Below are positions 45,284 through 56,504 of a stretch of 64,000 nucleotides of DNA, piece after piece (positions within the stretch are counted from its first letter, which is position 1; each line of letters begins with the position of its first letter). The notes under the pieces were generated by a model that worked only from the letters and a program-made list of their open reading frames with translations, searched no databases and was not told the DNA's origin. The DNA comes from Metarhizium brunneum (Eukaryota > Ascomycota > Sordariomycetes > Hypocreales > Clavicipitaceae): NCBI RefSeq assembly GCF_013426205.1, contig NC_089422.1, forward strand, positions 5,828,001 to 5,892,000. Reading direction: 5' to 3'. A program made the translations under genes and the position numbers.

Positions 45284-48200
45284 ATGCGAAAGAGGTTGTC
45301 AAGTGACAACTCTTCAATGTCGAAACGAGCCAAGAGCATAGAAGACAAACAGAAGGAAAAGGTGAACAGTGCCATCGATTCAATTCCTTTGAGATCGACC
45401 CCGAAAACTCAAGCCTCGAGCCCGGCGTCAGTGTTGGGGCCGTTCGGGACACAAAAAAAGTCGTCACTTTTCCCACGACCTGTTGGGATAGCCACATCAT
45501 TTTCTGCGTACACTACATCCCAAAATACATCATTCTCAACGGCATCGGGGTGTAACTCGCCACTTGACGATAGCGGCTCCGATTACTTCACCAGTCAAGA
45601 GTCGCCATACGACTCGGAAAAAGAGGTTGCAGATGCGTATATCCCCCCCGAAACTTTGGACACGAGGCTCAAAGGGGTTTGGCGTAAGTAAATGTACATG
45701 ACGAAATCTGCTCTGTTTGTTACCATCGCTAATCGGCCACAATTTTCGTAGCTGGGTTTCTGAATGAAACGTTCAATGGCGCGCCACTTGCCGTAATCTG
45801 GGAAATAACGCGTATTGGTCTTCACTGCGGAGTAGAATTGACTGAATGTGATGTGCGATACGACGATATATCTCAATGGAGCACCCAGTCTAACCTGCGT
45901 AATGCGCTTTCGCAACTACCGACATTCCACGCGAAGAGCATGCCACAACTTAGTAGCCATGATGCTTGGGATCTTGCCCTAAAAGGGTTTCAGTCAACAA
46001 CTTATGCAGTAATGCTATCCGCAGAGCTAGTGTTGAATCGCAGCTCAACTGGTCCGCTGTTCTCACTCAAGCTTCATCCATTACGTCTCGAGCAAAGCCA
46101 CCGTTTGAGTCGTCGATTTGGAGCTGATAGGTTTCTGGAAATACTGATGCCGTATCCCGATCTCGTGCAAAAGGCTGCAAAGTCCAAAAATGACAACGTC
46201 TCAACGGATGCAATTATTAGTTGGTTAACAGAGAAGCATTATTTTCTCGGGCGGCGATGGACTGCATTCTGCTGTAGACCGGCAACAAGGAGGAAAGGGG
46301 CCCGCAAGGATGCTCCAGCGGTACCGCAGGCCAGGGTATTCTTTTTTGCTTCAGACGGGGATAGTTTCGAGGGATGCCCTGATGGCTCATTGCCGCCAAT
46401 CGCGCAAGCCAATACTCCGGGTATAAGAACCAAAATGCCGGTTCACAAGTTAATGGACTGGGCAATTGGGGGTCTCAGTACGACAAACCAACAGGTCCCT
46501 AAACTGTTTTCCAGAATTACTCTAAGTAGGAGCCAACCGACAAATTCATCTGTCGTTCCTCGACTGTCACAAGCTGACAGTTATTCCAGGTCTTACTCAC
46601 ACTCATGCCACCGTTGTCCTCGAAAAACATCAAATCCATAGCTTGGACTATGACATTGGGACTCATAGCACAATGAACGACGGCATAGGCAGGATATCGA
46701 AAGCGCTCGCGACCAAGATCGCCTCCAAGCTGGGCCTCACAGACATTCCATGTGCTTTCCAGGCACGGTTGGGCAGTGCAAAAGGCATGTGGATTATCGA
46801 TAGCGACCCAACCCTCGGAGACGGAGACTGGATTGTGACGTATGCATCTCAAGTAAAATGGGAATGTGATCATGAGGACAGCCACCATCGCACTTTCGAG
46901 GTCAAGGAATGGCCAAAAGAGCCCAGGCCTGCGTCATTGAATCAACAGTTCATACCAGTCCTGGAGGCTCAGGCCATCAACCCAGCTAAGATGCGAAATT
47001 CTATTTCAGCCCATCTGCGTCGTGGGCTATTAGAAGAACTTGCTGCACAAAAGCTTGCCTTAGAAGACCCCGTGGAGATGAGACTCTGGTTACAGCAAGG
47101 TGGCGGGTCAAAACCAGAAGGACCCGATAATGGTATGGCTTTTCTGGGCGGTCTTCCGCGAGACAAGGAGAAGGAGATGGCTTTCCTCTTAGATTCTGGT
47201 TTTCACCCGAAAAGCTGCAAGTATCTACAGGACCGCTTTTGGGAGACTGTAACGACACGAACAAAAACCCTGAAAGCAAAGATGAATATTTGCGTTCCCT
47301 GTTCTGCCTACCTTCTCATGGTTGTTGACTTCTCATCAACACTAGAAGAGGATGAAGTTCATGTGTCCTTTTCCACAAAATTCCAGGTCGATGGTTTCTG
47401 CGACACACTTTTGGAGGAAATGGATGTGCTTGTAGCCAGAGCGCCAAGCCACCTGCCGAGCGACATTCAACGGGTAAAAGTTGTCTCGAGACCCCAACTA
47501 AGACATTTGAAGAATGTTATTGTCTTCTCGATAAAGGGTCGGTCATCTCTTGCTGATAAACTGTCCGGTGGGGATTTTGACGGAGATCGAGCCTGGGTCT
47601 GCTGGGACCAAGAGATTGTCCAAAATTTCCGCAATGCAGCTGTGCCAAACGATGACACAGATCCTGAGAAGTTAGGCCATTTAAGAAAGCTGAACAGGTC
47701 AATGGCTCAAATTCGTCAAGAAGAGACTGGTGACGAGGCCGTGTGCTCCAAGTTCCTTCGTGAGTCACTCGCTTTCAACATGCAACAATCTATCCTTGGA
47801 AAATGTACCGACTATAAAGAGCGCTATTCCTATCATACCAGAAGCATCTCAAGCAAGAATATTCTCATATTAAGCAGGCTGTTAGGATGTCTGGTCGATC
47901 AGCCAAAACAAGGATATATTTTTACAAATTCTGATTGGCACCAATTGCGTCAGGACCTGCAGATACGGATGCTTGAACATGATCCAGAGTATAAGCTAGA
48001 ACGCGCATCTTATAATATTTCTAAGCAGGCGAACCCGCATATCCTCGATTATTTAAAGCACGTGGTTGCGGAAAGAACAGTTGCAGAGGCTCTTACGGAG
48101 TTGGAAACAACTCTTAAAGGCTACAAAGCTTGCTATTACGATGAGCAGCTAACAATAATGTTCAATCAGTATGATGAATACTATGAGGAGGAGAGTAACG

Positions 48201-48727
48201 ATGAGAATCAGGCTACGTGGCGCAATGTTAAGAATGCGCTCAAGGAAGACATTGAGTCTGTTGCCAAGGTATGGAGAAATACGATCAATAAGAATAAAGA
48301 GTATGCTGCCGTTGTCGGGTCAATTTACCAGCAATGGCGTCAAATTCAACCACTACCAACCGAGAGTTCCTCCGACTTGGTTAACCTTCTTCTTCAGCCT
48401 TACATGGCGGATCGCCAGTCAACCTTGTGGGAGCTACTCAAAGCCTCTTTTGCATTCAAAAAACTTAAGACTTCTTTTCCCTGGCAAATGGCGGGGCGAC
48501 AGCTTGCTATGCTGAAGCCAATGATGTCTCACAGCGGAGCCGCGACTTCTTGTGTCCTTGTGGTGCCGGAACTATATGGTGTGCTAAAGCCAGATAAAAA
48601 ATTAATCGCTACGAGACGAGCGCAGCGATTGGCAGAAACAGAGGGCATTTATAACTTGAGCGCGGGCGACTTGGAGGCCCTGGAGCGGCATGATGACGTG
48701 GACATGGATGAAGAAACGGATGATTAA
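45284..48727 (+). CDS. Cellular RNA-dependent RNA polymerase (RNA silencing)
   Basis: Three exons: 45284-45683, 45752-46525, 46590-48727, with introns 45684-45751 and 46526-46589, giving 1103 residues. The catalytic signature is DKLSGGDFDGDRAWVCWD, with DFDGD at residues 720-724; eukaryotic RdRPs have DxDGD here. Other family blocks are FGADRFLEILMPYP, KHYFLGRRWTAFCC, MNDGIGRIS (made accessible by the second splice, SLTHTHATVVLEKH), CAFQARLGSAKGMW and LMVVDFSSTLEEDEV. The N-terminal 130 residues are Ser-rich, basic and probably disordered. By family the enzyme makes double-stranded RNA from single-stranded RNA to feed Dicer and Argonaute (quelling, meiotic silencing). Which fungal clade (QDE-1, SAD-1 or RRP-3) cannot be settled by eye. 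It is not viral. Confidence 0.93.
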
Positions 48728-49165
48728 CAGGGCAGATATCTCATTGGCTGTTTTACCGTGCTGCTCGTAGATCTCTTTTCCGGACAGCAGGGCGTTTTAT
48801 TTTATTCATGGATACAGCTTCTCTTGCACAATAGGTGCCAATCGTAATGGCAATACCATTCCTTGAGGACTTGTGCATGGTGCAGAATCATGTGACGCGA
48901 TATACTGACCAATTCCCACCCAAGCTGTCTGGGTTCGAGTGATCCTACCCAAGAACTAGGGGCAGAGAAGGAAGGAGCGACGTAGATTGACATGTTTGAC
49001 ATTCAGTGTCCCATCAAAAAATGTTTTCCGTTGAGCACGGCACACATGACATTGAGCAGAAAACAACAAATACGTGTGAATTGATATTACAAGTGTCGTA
49101 ATGTATAACATGGTTTCCCGAAATTCTTATCCTCCCTCATTCATCAAAATATGCTAATTACAGGA
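48728..49165. other. Convergent intergenic spacer, 438 bp
   Basis: This spacer holds the 3' ends of the RdRP gene (plus) and the A-T-R-SDR gene (minus). It is AT-rich and shows no gene. Confidence 0.6.
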
Positions 49166-52100
49166 TTAGATTGGCTCGTCTCTGGGCTCAATAAGAACCT
49201 CGTTCACGGCGACATGCTCCGGTTGAGTAACAGCATACAAAATAGCACCCGCGACGTCCTCAGCATCCAGCACCTTGGCCCCGGTGGGCTCGCCATACTT
49301 CTTCAGAGCCTCGGCATCTGTGGAAATGTTCAACAAGCCAGTATCAACGTTCCCTGGCTGAATAGCGGTGACACGGAGACCTGAGCCGACAGTCTCCAGC
49401 CGCAGACTTTGCAGGGTAGCCTCAACAAAGAATTTACTGGCAGAATACACACCGAGGCCAGGGAAGACCTTGCGGCCGGCATCCGATGAGATGGCAACAA
49501 TGTGGCCACGCTTTCGCTCCAGGAAACCGGGGACTGTTGACGAAAGGCAGTGCAGCAGCCCCTTGCAGTTAATGTCGACGGTGCGTTCCCATTCCTCCGT
49601 CTGACAGTTGGCCATCATGGTGAAATACATGACACCAGCGCAGCTGACCAGAATGTCGATGGGCCCAAGCTTCTCTGTAGCGGTCTTCATGAGAGACTCG
49701 ACTTGTGCCTTGCTGGTAACATCCGTCTTATGGACCAAAATCTTGCCACTGCAGGTGGATAATTTCGTCTTGACCTTTTCGAGCTCATCGATTCGGCGAG
49801 CTGCGAGAGCAATGTGAGCGCCCTCGCCAGCCAGCTTAGCAGCAACAGCGGCACCAATACCTGAGGACGCTCCGGTAATAACGGCTACGCAGCCTGACAG
49901 GCGACCCTTCTTGGGATGAGGGTGCACACCATTTAACTTTAGACGCAGTGGCGGGCGTGGGAGCCAGCCACGGGCAAAGAAGTGTCGCGCGTATGTTTCC
50001 CACAAATTTCTGTCGATCTTGGGTCGTGAAACACCATACAAATCCAAAGCTGGCTGAGTAGCCCCGTCACTCAGTATAGTGACCAATTCGAGTGTGTCGA
50101 CTGTAGGCATACCACCACGAAGAATGTCAACAGTAAAGGGATCATCGCCACCTCGTCCGGACCCACGCTTCTCCTTCCATAAGGCTACCCAGTCGTCCCA
50201 AGGAAGTCGTTTGGTAGGATATCCGAGGGCCTCAAGATCCTGGAATACATTTTCGGCAGTCACAGGATCTGGGTCGCCCAAATGATACAGCTTCTGCTTT
50301 GTGCAAGGGTGATTAGCCAGGGTGACAATGGCCTGACTAACAAAGTCTACGGGTGTCATCTCTGCCAGCCAACCATCGACCTTGGGGGCGTATCCCAGAT
50401 GCAAAGATTCAACAATCAACGCATTCAAAAGATCGTACGTGTTGGTCGCGCCAGTAAGGCTATGACCACTGATGGTACCAGGTCGATACACTTTGACATG
50501 CATGCCTCGTCGGCCAGCCTCGTACACCAACATCTCAGCAACCCATTTGGTTTGACCGTACCCATCAGGCAGTTTTGTCGGTACATCATCTATATCCAGC
50601 ATGGCTTCCTCTGTCCAGGCAGTTTTCGAGGGCGGCAAGACACCGTTGGTCGATACGTGGTGGACAGTGGCGCCACCACGAGAGGCAAGCCGCAAAACCT
50701 CGCGAGTCCCTCCAACATTGGCATTTCGCAGGGCGGCGTAGGGGTAAACCAAATTGACAGTGGCAGCCGCGTGGACAATAACATCAACGCGTGAAGCAAG
50801 GTCCTGGAAAGCTTCCGGGGAAAGACCAAGGCGGTTACGAGCCAAATTACCGGGTACAACTTCCATTCTCTCAAGCATAGCGTCATTCCATATTCCCTGA
50901 TCAATCAAATTCTTTCGAATACGTGCAATACCAGCTGGACGACAGTCGATGTTTGGGTCTGTGAAGCGAATGAGGCAAAGGATTTGAGCTGAGGTGCTTT
51001 CCAGAAGAGACTTCAGAAGGAAGGCGCCCAAATACCCCGTCGCACCAGTAAGAAGTATAGTCTCCGCATCACCAAGACGGCACATAGGCTTGCCATTGGA
51101 TTTGATGTCATCGGGCAGAGCCGAGTCGGCCAGTAGCACGGCGGGAAGGTCGGCTTGTACGGCAGCTGTATGGCCATCTCGCGCAGCTTGTACCGCTTCC
51201 ATATGACCCTCTAGGGTTGGCGTACCGGCGAGGGGTGCAAGAGGAATTGGGAAACCAAATGTTCTCGTCAAACGGCCAGCCAAGTCAGCCAAAGTTAAAG
51301 AGTGGCCACCCAAGTCAAAAAATGTATGGCTCTGGGAAATGGCAGTTGCAGGAATGTTGAGAGATAACGCCCACATTTTGATGATGGTGTCCATTTTGAT
51401 TCTCGTATCATGCTCCTTTTTAGCATTGATATTTGGGGTCTTTGGCGACGGTGGAGGAGGCAGGGCTTTGAGATCCGTCTTTCCTGAGACGCCATTCGTG
51501 GGTAGCGTCTCAAGTTCAACCCACAGAGTGGGAATCATGTAGTGAGCAAGATGGTCAGAAAGTGCTCGACGAGCGACAGGACTGTAACCGGACTCATCCA
51601 CCACCAAAACGGTTCGATTGCGAATCTCGCCCTTGTCGGGGACAACATAAGCCACCAATTGCTTGTCTAGGCCATCGCCACGAGCAACCACGGCGCAAGC
51701 TCGAACCGCCAAGTGCTTTACAATTGTTGTCTCAACGGCTCCAGGCTGGACGGTGTATCCTCGAGTCTTGATCATTCCACCTACTCTACCGGTAATTTCG
51801 AGGAGGCCAGAAGGGAGCATCCTGGCCATATCTCCGGTTCGATACATTCTGGCATCTAGACCGGTCGAGAATGGATCAATTTGGAAGGCTTTGGCTGTAG
51901 TCTCCGGAAGGTTGAGGTACCCTCTGGCTAGCATGTCGCCACCAACATACAATTCACCACTTGTACCTATATCGACCCTGTTGCCGGCGTCGTCGAGGAT
52001 GTATATGGTCGAGGGATCCATTGGCGGACCGACAGGGCATACTCTTGCCTCGTAGTCAATAAAGGATTTTATATCACCCGCCGCAACCTCGTGTGTCTCG

Positions 52101-53011
52101 CTGGCGCTGTACACGTTAAGAAGTCGAACAGCGGGAAGCGCAGTGAAAGCCCGACGACAGAGGTCCGTCGTCACAACCTCACCATTAAGCCAGAGTGATT
52201 TCAGATGAGGAAGGGTATCGGCGAGGGATGAATGGCGCGTTAAAACTGTGGCAAGGAGGGTCGGGGTCATCAATGTGTCGGTGATTTTTCGAGCTGCGAG
52301 GAATTCTACCAGACCCTCTGGATCGTAGCTCACACTATCTGGGACAGCGACTGTGGTCGCTCCGCGGAGGAGCGGCCGAAGCATTTCCCAGGTGAAGAAG
52401 ACATTGCAGGCCACTCTGTCACCAGGTTTCAAATCGCTAAGACCAAATCTCAGATTGTATGAGCAGACAGAGGCTCTGTGCGGATTCGCAATGCCCTTGG
52501 GCTTGCCAGTCGTACCTGACGAGTATGATACAAATGCGAGCCGGTCAAGATCATCTTCTGCCGGCAATGGGGGCTTAGGCTCCACTAAGATGGGCTCGTT
52601 TGCGCCAACTGTCATATCTGGCTGGTCAATGATAATGACGGGGATGTCGACATTAAGATTGCTGGCATGGGCCTTTTGCGTCACAATGACGGTTGGCATA
52701 GCGTCGTCAATGACATCGCGCAACAAGGCAGCAGGATACGCCAATTCAAGAACTAGATATGCGCCACCAGCACGAAGCGCTGCCAGAGAGGCAACGACGT
52801 TGTCAGCGCTGCGATTCATGAGCACGCCAACTAAGCAATCTCGGCCGACGCCATATTGGCGGAGGCGGTCCGCCAGCGCCCATGTTTCGCTATCGAGTTC
52901 TGCGTATGTGAGAGTCCGCTTTTCATCTTCGAGTGCGATCGCTTGGGGAGTGGCCTGGGCTTGCTGCTCAAAGAGCGCTGCCAGGTCCCTAGTGGTGTCG
53001 ATGATGGACAT
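49166..53011 (-). CDS. NRPS-like A-T-R-SDR enzyme, probable glycine betaine reductase (ATRR)
   Basis: This is one uninterrupted exon of 1281 residues. Domains in order: adenylation (about 10-500) with SYSSGTTGKPKG near 163, NVYSASETHE, MYRTGDMARM and LPTNGVSGKTDLKAL; thiolation with FFDLGGHSLTLADLAG near 565; thioester reductase with TGATGYLGAFLLKSLL near 655 and YGQTKWVAE; and a C-terminal short-chain dehydrogenase with TGASSGIGAAVAAKLA near 1044 and YSASK near 1187. A-T-R1-R2 is the architecture of fungal ATRR, which activates glycine betaine, reduces it to the aldehyde and then to choline with NADPH. The A4 stretch reads NVFFTWEML: the Asp that normally binds an alpha-amino group is absent, and aromatic residues stand there, which fits a quaternary ammonium acid. 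The frame runs on to 53101 only through a TTG, so I chose the ATG at 53009-53011. Substrate is inference. Confidence 0.9.
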   Translation of the reverse strand: MSIIDTTRDLAALFEQQAQATPQAIALEDEKRTLTYAELDSETWALADRLRQYGVGRDCLVGVLMNRSADNVVASLAALRAGGAYLVLELAYPAALLRDVIDDAMPTVIVTQKAHASNLNVDIPVIIIDQPDMTVGANEPILVEPKPPLPAEDDLDRLAFVSYSSGTTGKPKGIANPHRASVCSYNLRFGLSDLKPGDRVACNVFFTWEMLRPLLRGATTVAVPDSVSYDPEGLVEFLAARKITDTLMTPTLLATVLTRHSSLADTLPHLKSLWLNGEVVTTDLCRRAFTALPAVRLLNVYSASETHEVAAGDIKSFIDYEARVCPVGPPMDPSTIYILDDAGNRVDIGTSGELYVGGDMLARGYLNLPETTAKAFQIDPFSTGLDARMYRTGDMARMLPSGLLEITGRVGGMIKTRGYTVQPGAVETTIVKHLAVRACAVVARGDGLDKQLVAYVVPDKGEIRNRTVLVVDESGYSPVARRALSDHLAHYMIPTLWVELETLPTNGVSGKTDLKALPPPPSPKTPNINAKKEHDTRIKMDTIIKMWALSLNIPATAISQSHTFFDLGGHSLTLADLAGRLTRTFGFPIPLAPLAGTPTLEGHMEAVQAARDGHTAAVQADLPAVLLADSALPDDIKSNGKPMCRLGDAETILLTGATGYLGAFLLKSLLESTSAQILCLIRFTDPNIDCRPAGIARIRKNLIDQGIWNDAMLERMEVVPGNLARNRLGLSPEAFQDLASRVDVIVHAAATVNLVYPYAALRNANVGGTREVLRLASRGGATVHHVSTNGVLPPSKTAWTEEAMLDIDDVPTKLPDGYGQTKWVAEMLVYEAGRRGMHVKVYRPGTISGHSLTGATNTYDLLNALIVESLHLGYAPKVDGWLAEMTPVDFVSQAIVTLANHPCTKQKLYHLGDPDPVTAENVFQDLEALGYPTKRLPWDDWVALWKEKRGSGRGGDDPFTVDILRGGMPTVDTLELVTILSDGATQPALDLYGVSRPKIDRNLWETYARHFFARGWLPRPPLRLKLNGVHPHPKKGRLSGCVAVITGASSGIGAAVAAKLAGEGAHIALAARRIDELEKVKTKLSTCSGKILVHKTDVTSKAQVESLMKTATEKLGPIDILVSCAGVMYFTMMANCQTEEWERTVDINCKGLLHCLSSTVPGFLERKRGHIVAISSDAGRKVFPGLGVYSASKFFVEATLQSLRLETVGSGLRVTAIQPGNVDTGLLNISTDAEALKKYGEPTGAKVLDAEDVAGAILYAVTQPEHVAVNEVLIEPRDEPI

Positions 53012-54971
53012 TTCGCGGAACTGCCAACAGATGTTATTCGGTACCGACGAAAGGAAATGAGTGACGAAACTGATTTCAGAGTGAGAGGTTTTCGGCCTCA
53101 AAATTGAATGAACTGCACTCTATGCCTGCCCTAGGCGTCTGTCTAGTTGGACATGTCAGTCGGTGCAAATACCGTTGGGGGTTGTTCAGGAGTAACACAG
53201 GTCACGACGGGGCAGTTTCTGGTGCTTCTCAGGGACGCACTCACGGTCGCAAGGATTGGGTCCTGTTCTGCAATGAGAGAATCAAGGCAGCACACAGTCT
53301 CATAAACAACCCCGTGGCCGACACGATGCATCACATTGGACAGAGACAGTGTCAAGAGTGGAGGGCAGACAGACCGTAGGTGGCAATGGGACACGCGACA
53401 GCTTTATACGAGCGGTGAAAACTACTTCAGTCAACGCGACAGTCAGAAACCCATGTGAATATGACGAGGGGGGGCACCGAAGAGCCTATCATGTCTAGGA
53501 GCGTTCGATTTGGGGTTCGGTCTGGCATGCGTCCACTTTTCCTAGTCTCATCAAGTCTAGACTTACTGGTACGGGACGTCGGTCTGAAGCCGATTATGTC
53601 GAACTCAACAATCATTGCTGCCCACGCCACAAGACGAAAAGAGCAAGCGGTCACACGACGCCTCGCTCAATCAGGATGGCGGTGAAAGAATTACGGCTAT
53701 CTGCCCCTTCCCCCTTGCCCTGGGACCCCTCGTAATTGGGGCATGGCTGACATTGCATGTCATGTTGCTCCCTTGCTGCTTGGTCGTAGTCTAGTGGCGT
53801 TTTTTGGGTACCCGCCACGAGTCGTCCTGTGTCAGCTTCCCCTCCCCATGGGGAGAAGGTCCCAATGACAATGACGACATGAAGTCTGAAACTTCTTGTC
53901 AGGGCGCATAGGTGTTCGAATGATTATTTCTGTTCAGTCTGCACTTTAGTCTGCATAGCCGACAACTCCTCACCCCCGCGCTGCAAACGGTAATCGAGGG
54001 ACTGGGTTGACATTTCGATGGCCCATTACCGCTTCTGGCTTAGCGTCTCTGAGAAGGCATGAACCCCCAACAAAAAACGAACCCCTGTCGACATTTGGAG
54101 ATTGTTGGACATGAAGCAACACAGACACGTTTTGACATGTGAAAGTATTCGTGGCACAGAAGGGAACAGGCCTTTACTCCCTAGCCCATTGACAATTGGC
54201 AATGAGATTTCGACTAGGCAGCAAGTGCTGAGTGAAATTGAGCGTGGATACATCTTGTCCGGTCGGTGGACAGATTGCAGTAATTGCGATTTCATGAGCG
54301 CCAAGTGTACTCCGCGCAGAGTGCTTGTATTACAAGCAGGCTGGCTGACACCTGTGTGCCGGACGCCTTCGCTTCATCAAGGCAAAGAAATAACTACATG
54401 CATTATGGTCGAGTAATCGAGCCAACCGCGAAGACTTGGGCTTCCCCACAGTTTCGCCAGCCATTGACCCATGCCTGTGGCTTTTCTCAGCACAAGTATT
54501 TTATCGCAGGACGCTTCAGCTTAAACGGTTATCTGAAGTCTTGGGTTGAAGACTGATCTTAGGGACGTCGAGTTGTTCTGCGTTCACTTGGCGGTAGGAG
54601 AGCTTGGGCATAAAATTTGCTCTAGGCAACAAGACCCTGGCCGGTTTTGATGGCATCCCAATCGTGGAGATGAATGGCGTAGACAATACCGCAAGTGTCT
54701 CGCTCAATAGCGGCCGACTGTCGTGCCTGTCGCATTTCTCGAGTCCCAAAGACGGTTCATTGAACCTAGAAATTAATCACGATTTCCCGCACATGATAGG
54801 ATCATGACCAAGGTGGCCAGTCAGCCATTAGTCCATTACTCCATAAACGGGTATCATTACTATATATAAGTCTGATTATGACTTGATGCTGATGAACTTT
54901 CACAAAACACAATCGCCATGCATGCATGCAAAAAAACGCCATCCACAAGAGGCCACCACAATACTCGCACC
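53012..54971. other. Intergenic, 2.0 kb
   Basis: This is the promoter side of the A-T-R-SDR gene and the 3' side of the permease gene. Frames at 53143-53685 and 54102-54807 have no recognised features. Confidence 0.5.
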
Positions 54972-56504
54972 TTAAATCTCGGTACGCCCCATAGTGAGGT
55001 CAATATCCTCAATCTTGATCATCTTGGTGCGGAACACAACCTTGTGACCAAGGTACAAGACAATGAAGAGCAGGATACTGACGTAATTGACAAAAAAGTC
55101 GCTCGTGTTCCACTTGATGAAGACGGTGAATCCACTGGTCAAGAGGATCAAAATGTTGAAGAACAGACCGAACCAGGACAAATAAGGCTGGAATGGAGCA
55201 ACATAGGGTAGCGACGAGCGAGGCTGTCCGCGACTTTGAAGAACCTTCATGAAACGCAAATGGCAGGCGTTGATGAGAGCCCATACGATAAAACCAGCAA
55301 CAGCTGTGATGTTCAAGAGCCAGGTAAAAACAGTCTCGCCACTCTGCGACAAGTTGAGGAAGGCGAGCAAACCGAGCAGTGAGCAGAAGGCGACGGACCA
55401 GTACGGGGTGCCGTATCGGTTGGTCCTCTTGAAGACGGCCGGGGCCAGGCCTTCGTCAGCAAGGGCGTACAAAATGCGAGTGCTGGAATAAACGTCGGAG
55501 CTAGCGGCCGAAAGCACGGCAGTCAACAAGACGGCATTGATGATATCGGGAAGGACCTGGACGCCGGCAAGCTTGGCAACAATGACGAGAGGCGAGGCAG
55601 AGGCATTCTGAGCCGTGCTCTGCAAGTCGGCGTTGTCATAGGGAATGTTGATTCCGATGAAGAAGACGGTGCCAACGAAGAGGACGAAATTGCCCCAGAA
55701 AGTCCACCGTATAGCCTGGGGAATGGCCTTGCGAGGATTCTCGGTCTCGCCAGCACCAATACCGACAAGCTCGGATCCCTGGTAGCTGAAGCCAGCCGTG
55801 ATCAGGACGGACCAGAAGCCGACAAACTTGCCAGAGGCGCCCGACACGACGTACTCTGCAAAGGCACCAGGATACGTCCAGTACCTGAAGCCAATATAGC
55901 CCTGGTCTCCAGCGCCGGCATTAATACACATGCCGAAGATGATGAAACCAATCACGGTCACGACCTTGATGCTAGAGAACCACATTTCCATCTCACCAAA
56001 GTACCTGACGGGGAAGAAGTTGACAGCAGTGAAGATGACCCAGAAGATGGCAATCCAGACACCAATGTTGACAGCCTGCGTCCAGTATTGGATGATGAGA
56101 CCGGCAGCTGTAAGTTCGAGACCAAAGGTAATGGACCAGCTGAACCAGTAGATCCAGCCCATGGCAAAGCCCAAGGTAGGATCAACAAAGCGGCTCGCAT
56201 AGACAGTGAAGGCACCAGCAACAGGCATGTAGGCAGCCATCTCACCGAGGGCAACCATGACGGAGTAAACGACGAGACCAATGAAGACGAAGCCGATGAG
56301 TAGCGAAGCCGGACCGGCCTTGGCTAGGGCAGCACCGGTTCCGAGGAACAAGCCAGTGCCAAAGGTAGCACCAATGGCGATGAACTGCAAATGACGACCC
56401 TGCAAAGATCGCGTCAGGCCCGACTGGCCCGCCTCTACATCCTCTGCGCCCTTCTTCTCCGTCGCCGGCTCATTGCTGGCTCGCGGGGTCTTTTCGTCGG
56501 CCAT
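54972..56504 (-). CDS. Amino-acid permease, yeast amino-acid transporter (YAT) family
   Basis: This is one exon of 510 residues with about twelve membrane segments. The polar N-terminus of about 30 residues leads into LTRSLQGRHLQFIAIGATFG and TGLFLGTGAALAKAGPASLL, the family's first transmembrane signature. GEMAAYMPVAGAFTVYASRF, FSYQGSELVGIGAGETENPR and SAASSDVYSSTRILYALADE are the other conserved blocks. It belongs to the APC superfamily: proton-coupled uptake of amino acids at the plasma membrane, with narrow or broad specificity not readable from sequence. It is in the same orientation as the betaine-reductase-like gene, with about 2 kb between them. A permease that also takes betaine, choline or GABA-like substrates is possible but not shown. 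Confidence 0.93.
   Translation of the reverse strand: MADEKTPRASNEPATEKKGAEDVEAGQSGLTRSLQGRHLQFIAIGATFGTGLFLGTGAALAKAGPASLLIGFVFIGLVVYSVMVALGEMAAYMPVAGAFTVYASRFVDPTLGFAMGWIYWFSWSITFGLELTAAGLIIQYWTQAVNIGVWIAIFWVIFTAVNFFPVRYFGEMEMWFSSIKVVTVIGFIIFGMCINAGAGDQGYIGFRYWTYPGAFAEYVVSGASGKFVGFWSVLITAGFSYQGSELVGIGAGETENPRKAIPQAIRWTFWGNFVLFVGTVFFIGINIPYDNADLQSTAQNASASPLVIVAKLAGVQVLPDIINAVLLTAVLSAASSDVYSSTRILYALADEGLAPAVFKRTNRYGTPYWSVAFCSLLGLLAFLNLSQSGETVFTWLLNITAVAGFIVWALINACHLRFMKVLQSRGQPRSSLPYVAPFQPYLSWFGLFFNILILLTSGFTVFIKWNTSDFFVNYVSILLFIVLYLGHKVVFRTKMIKIEDIDLTMGRTEI

Noticed and set aside
45284..48727. Possible viral origin of the RNA polymerase
   Set aside because: The DFDGD signature and flanking blocks are of the cellular eukaryotic RdRP family, and the gene has spliceosomal introns.
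48925..48945. tRNA-like T-loop word GGTTCGAGT
   Set aside because: No matching acceptor stem or anticodon arm could be folded around it; no tRNA gene is supported in the window.
49605..52055. Plus-strand frames over the A-T-R-SDR gene
   Set aside because: They are antisense to a well-defined multidomain enzyme and have no motifs of their own.
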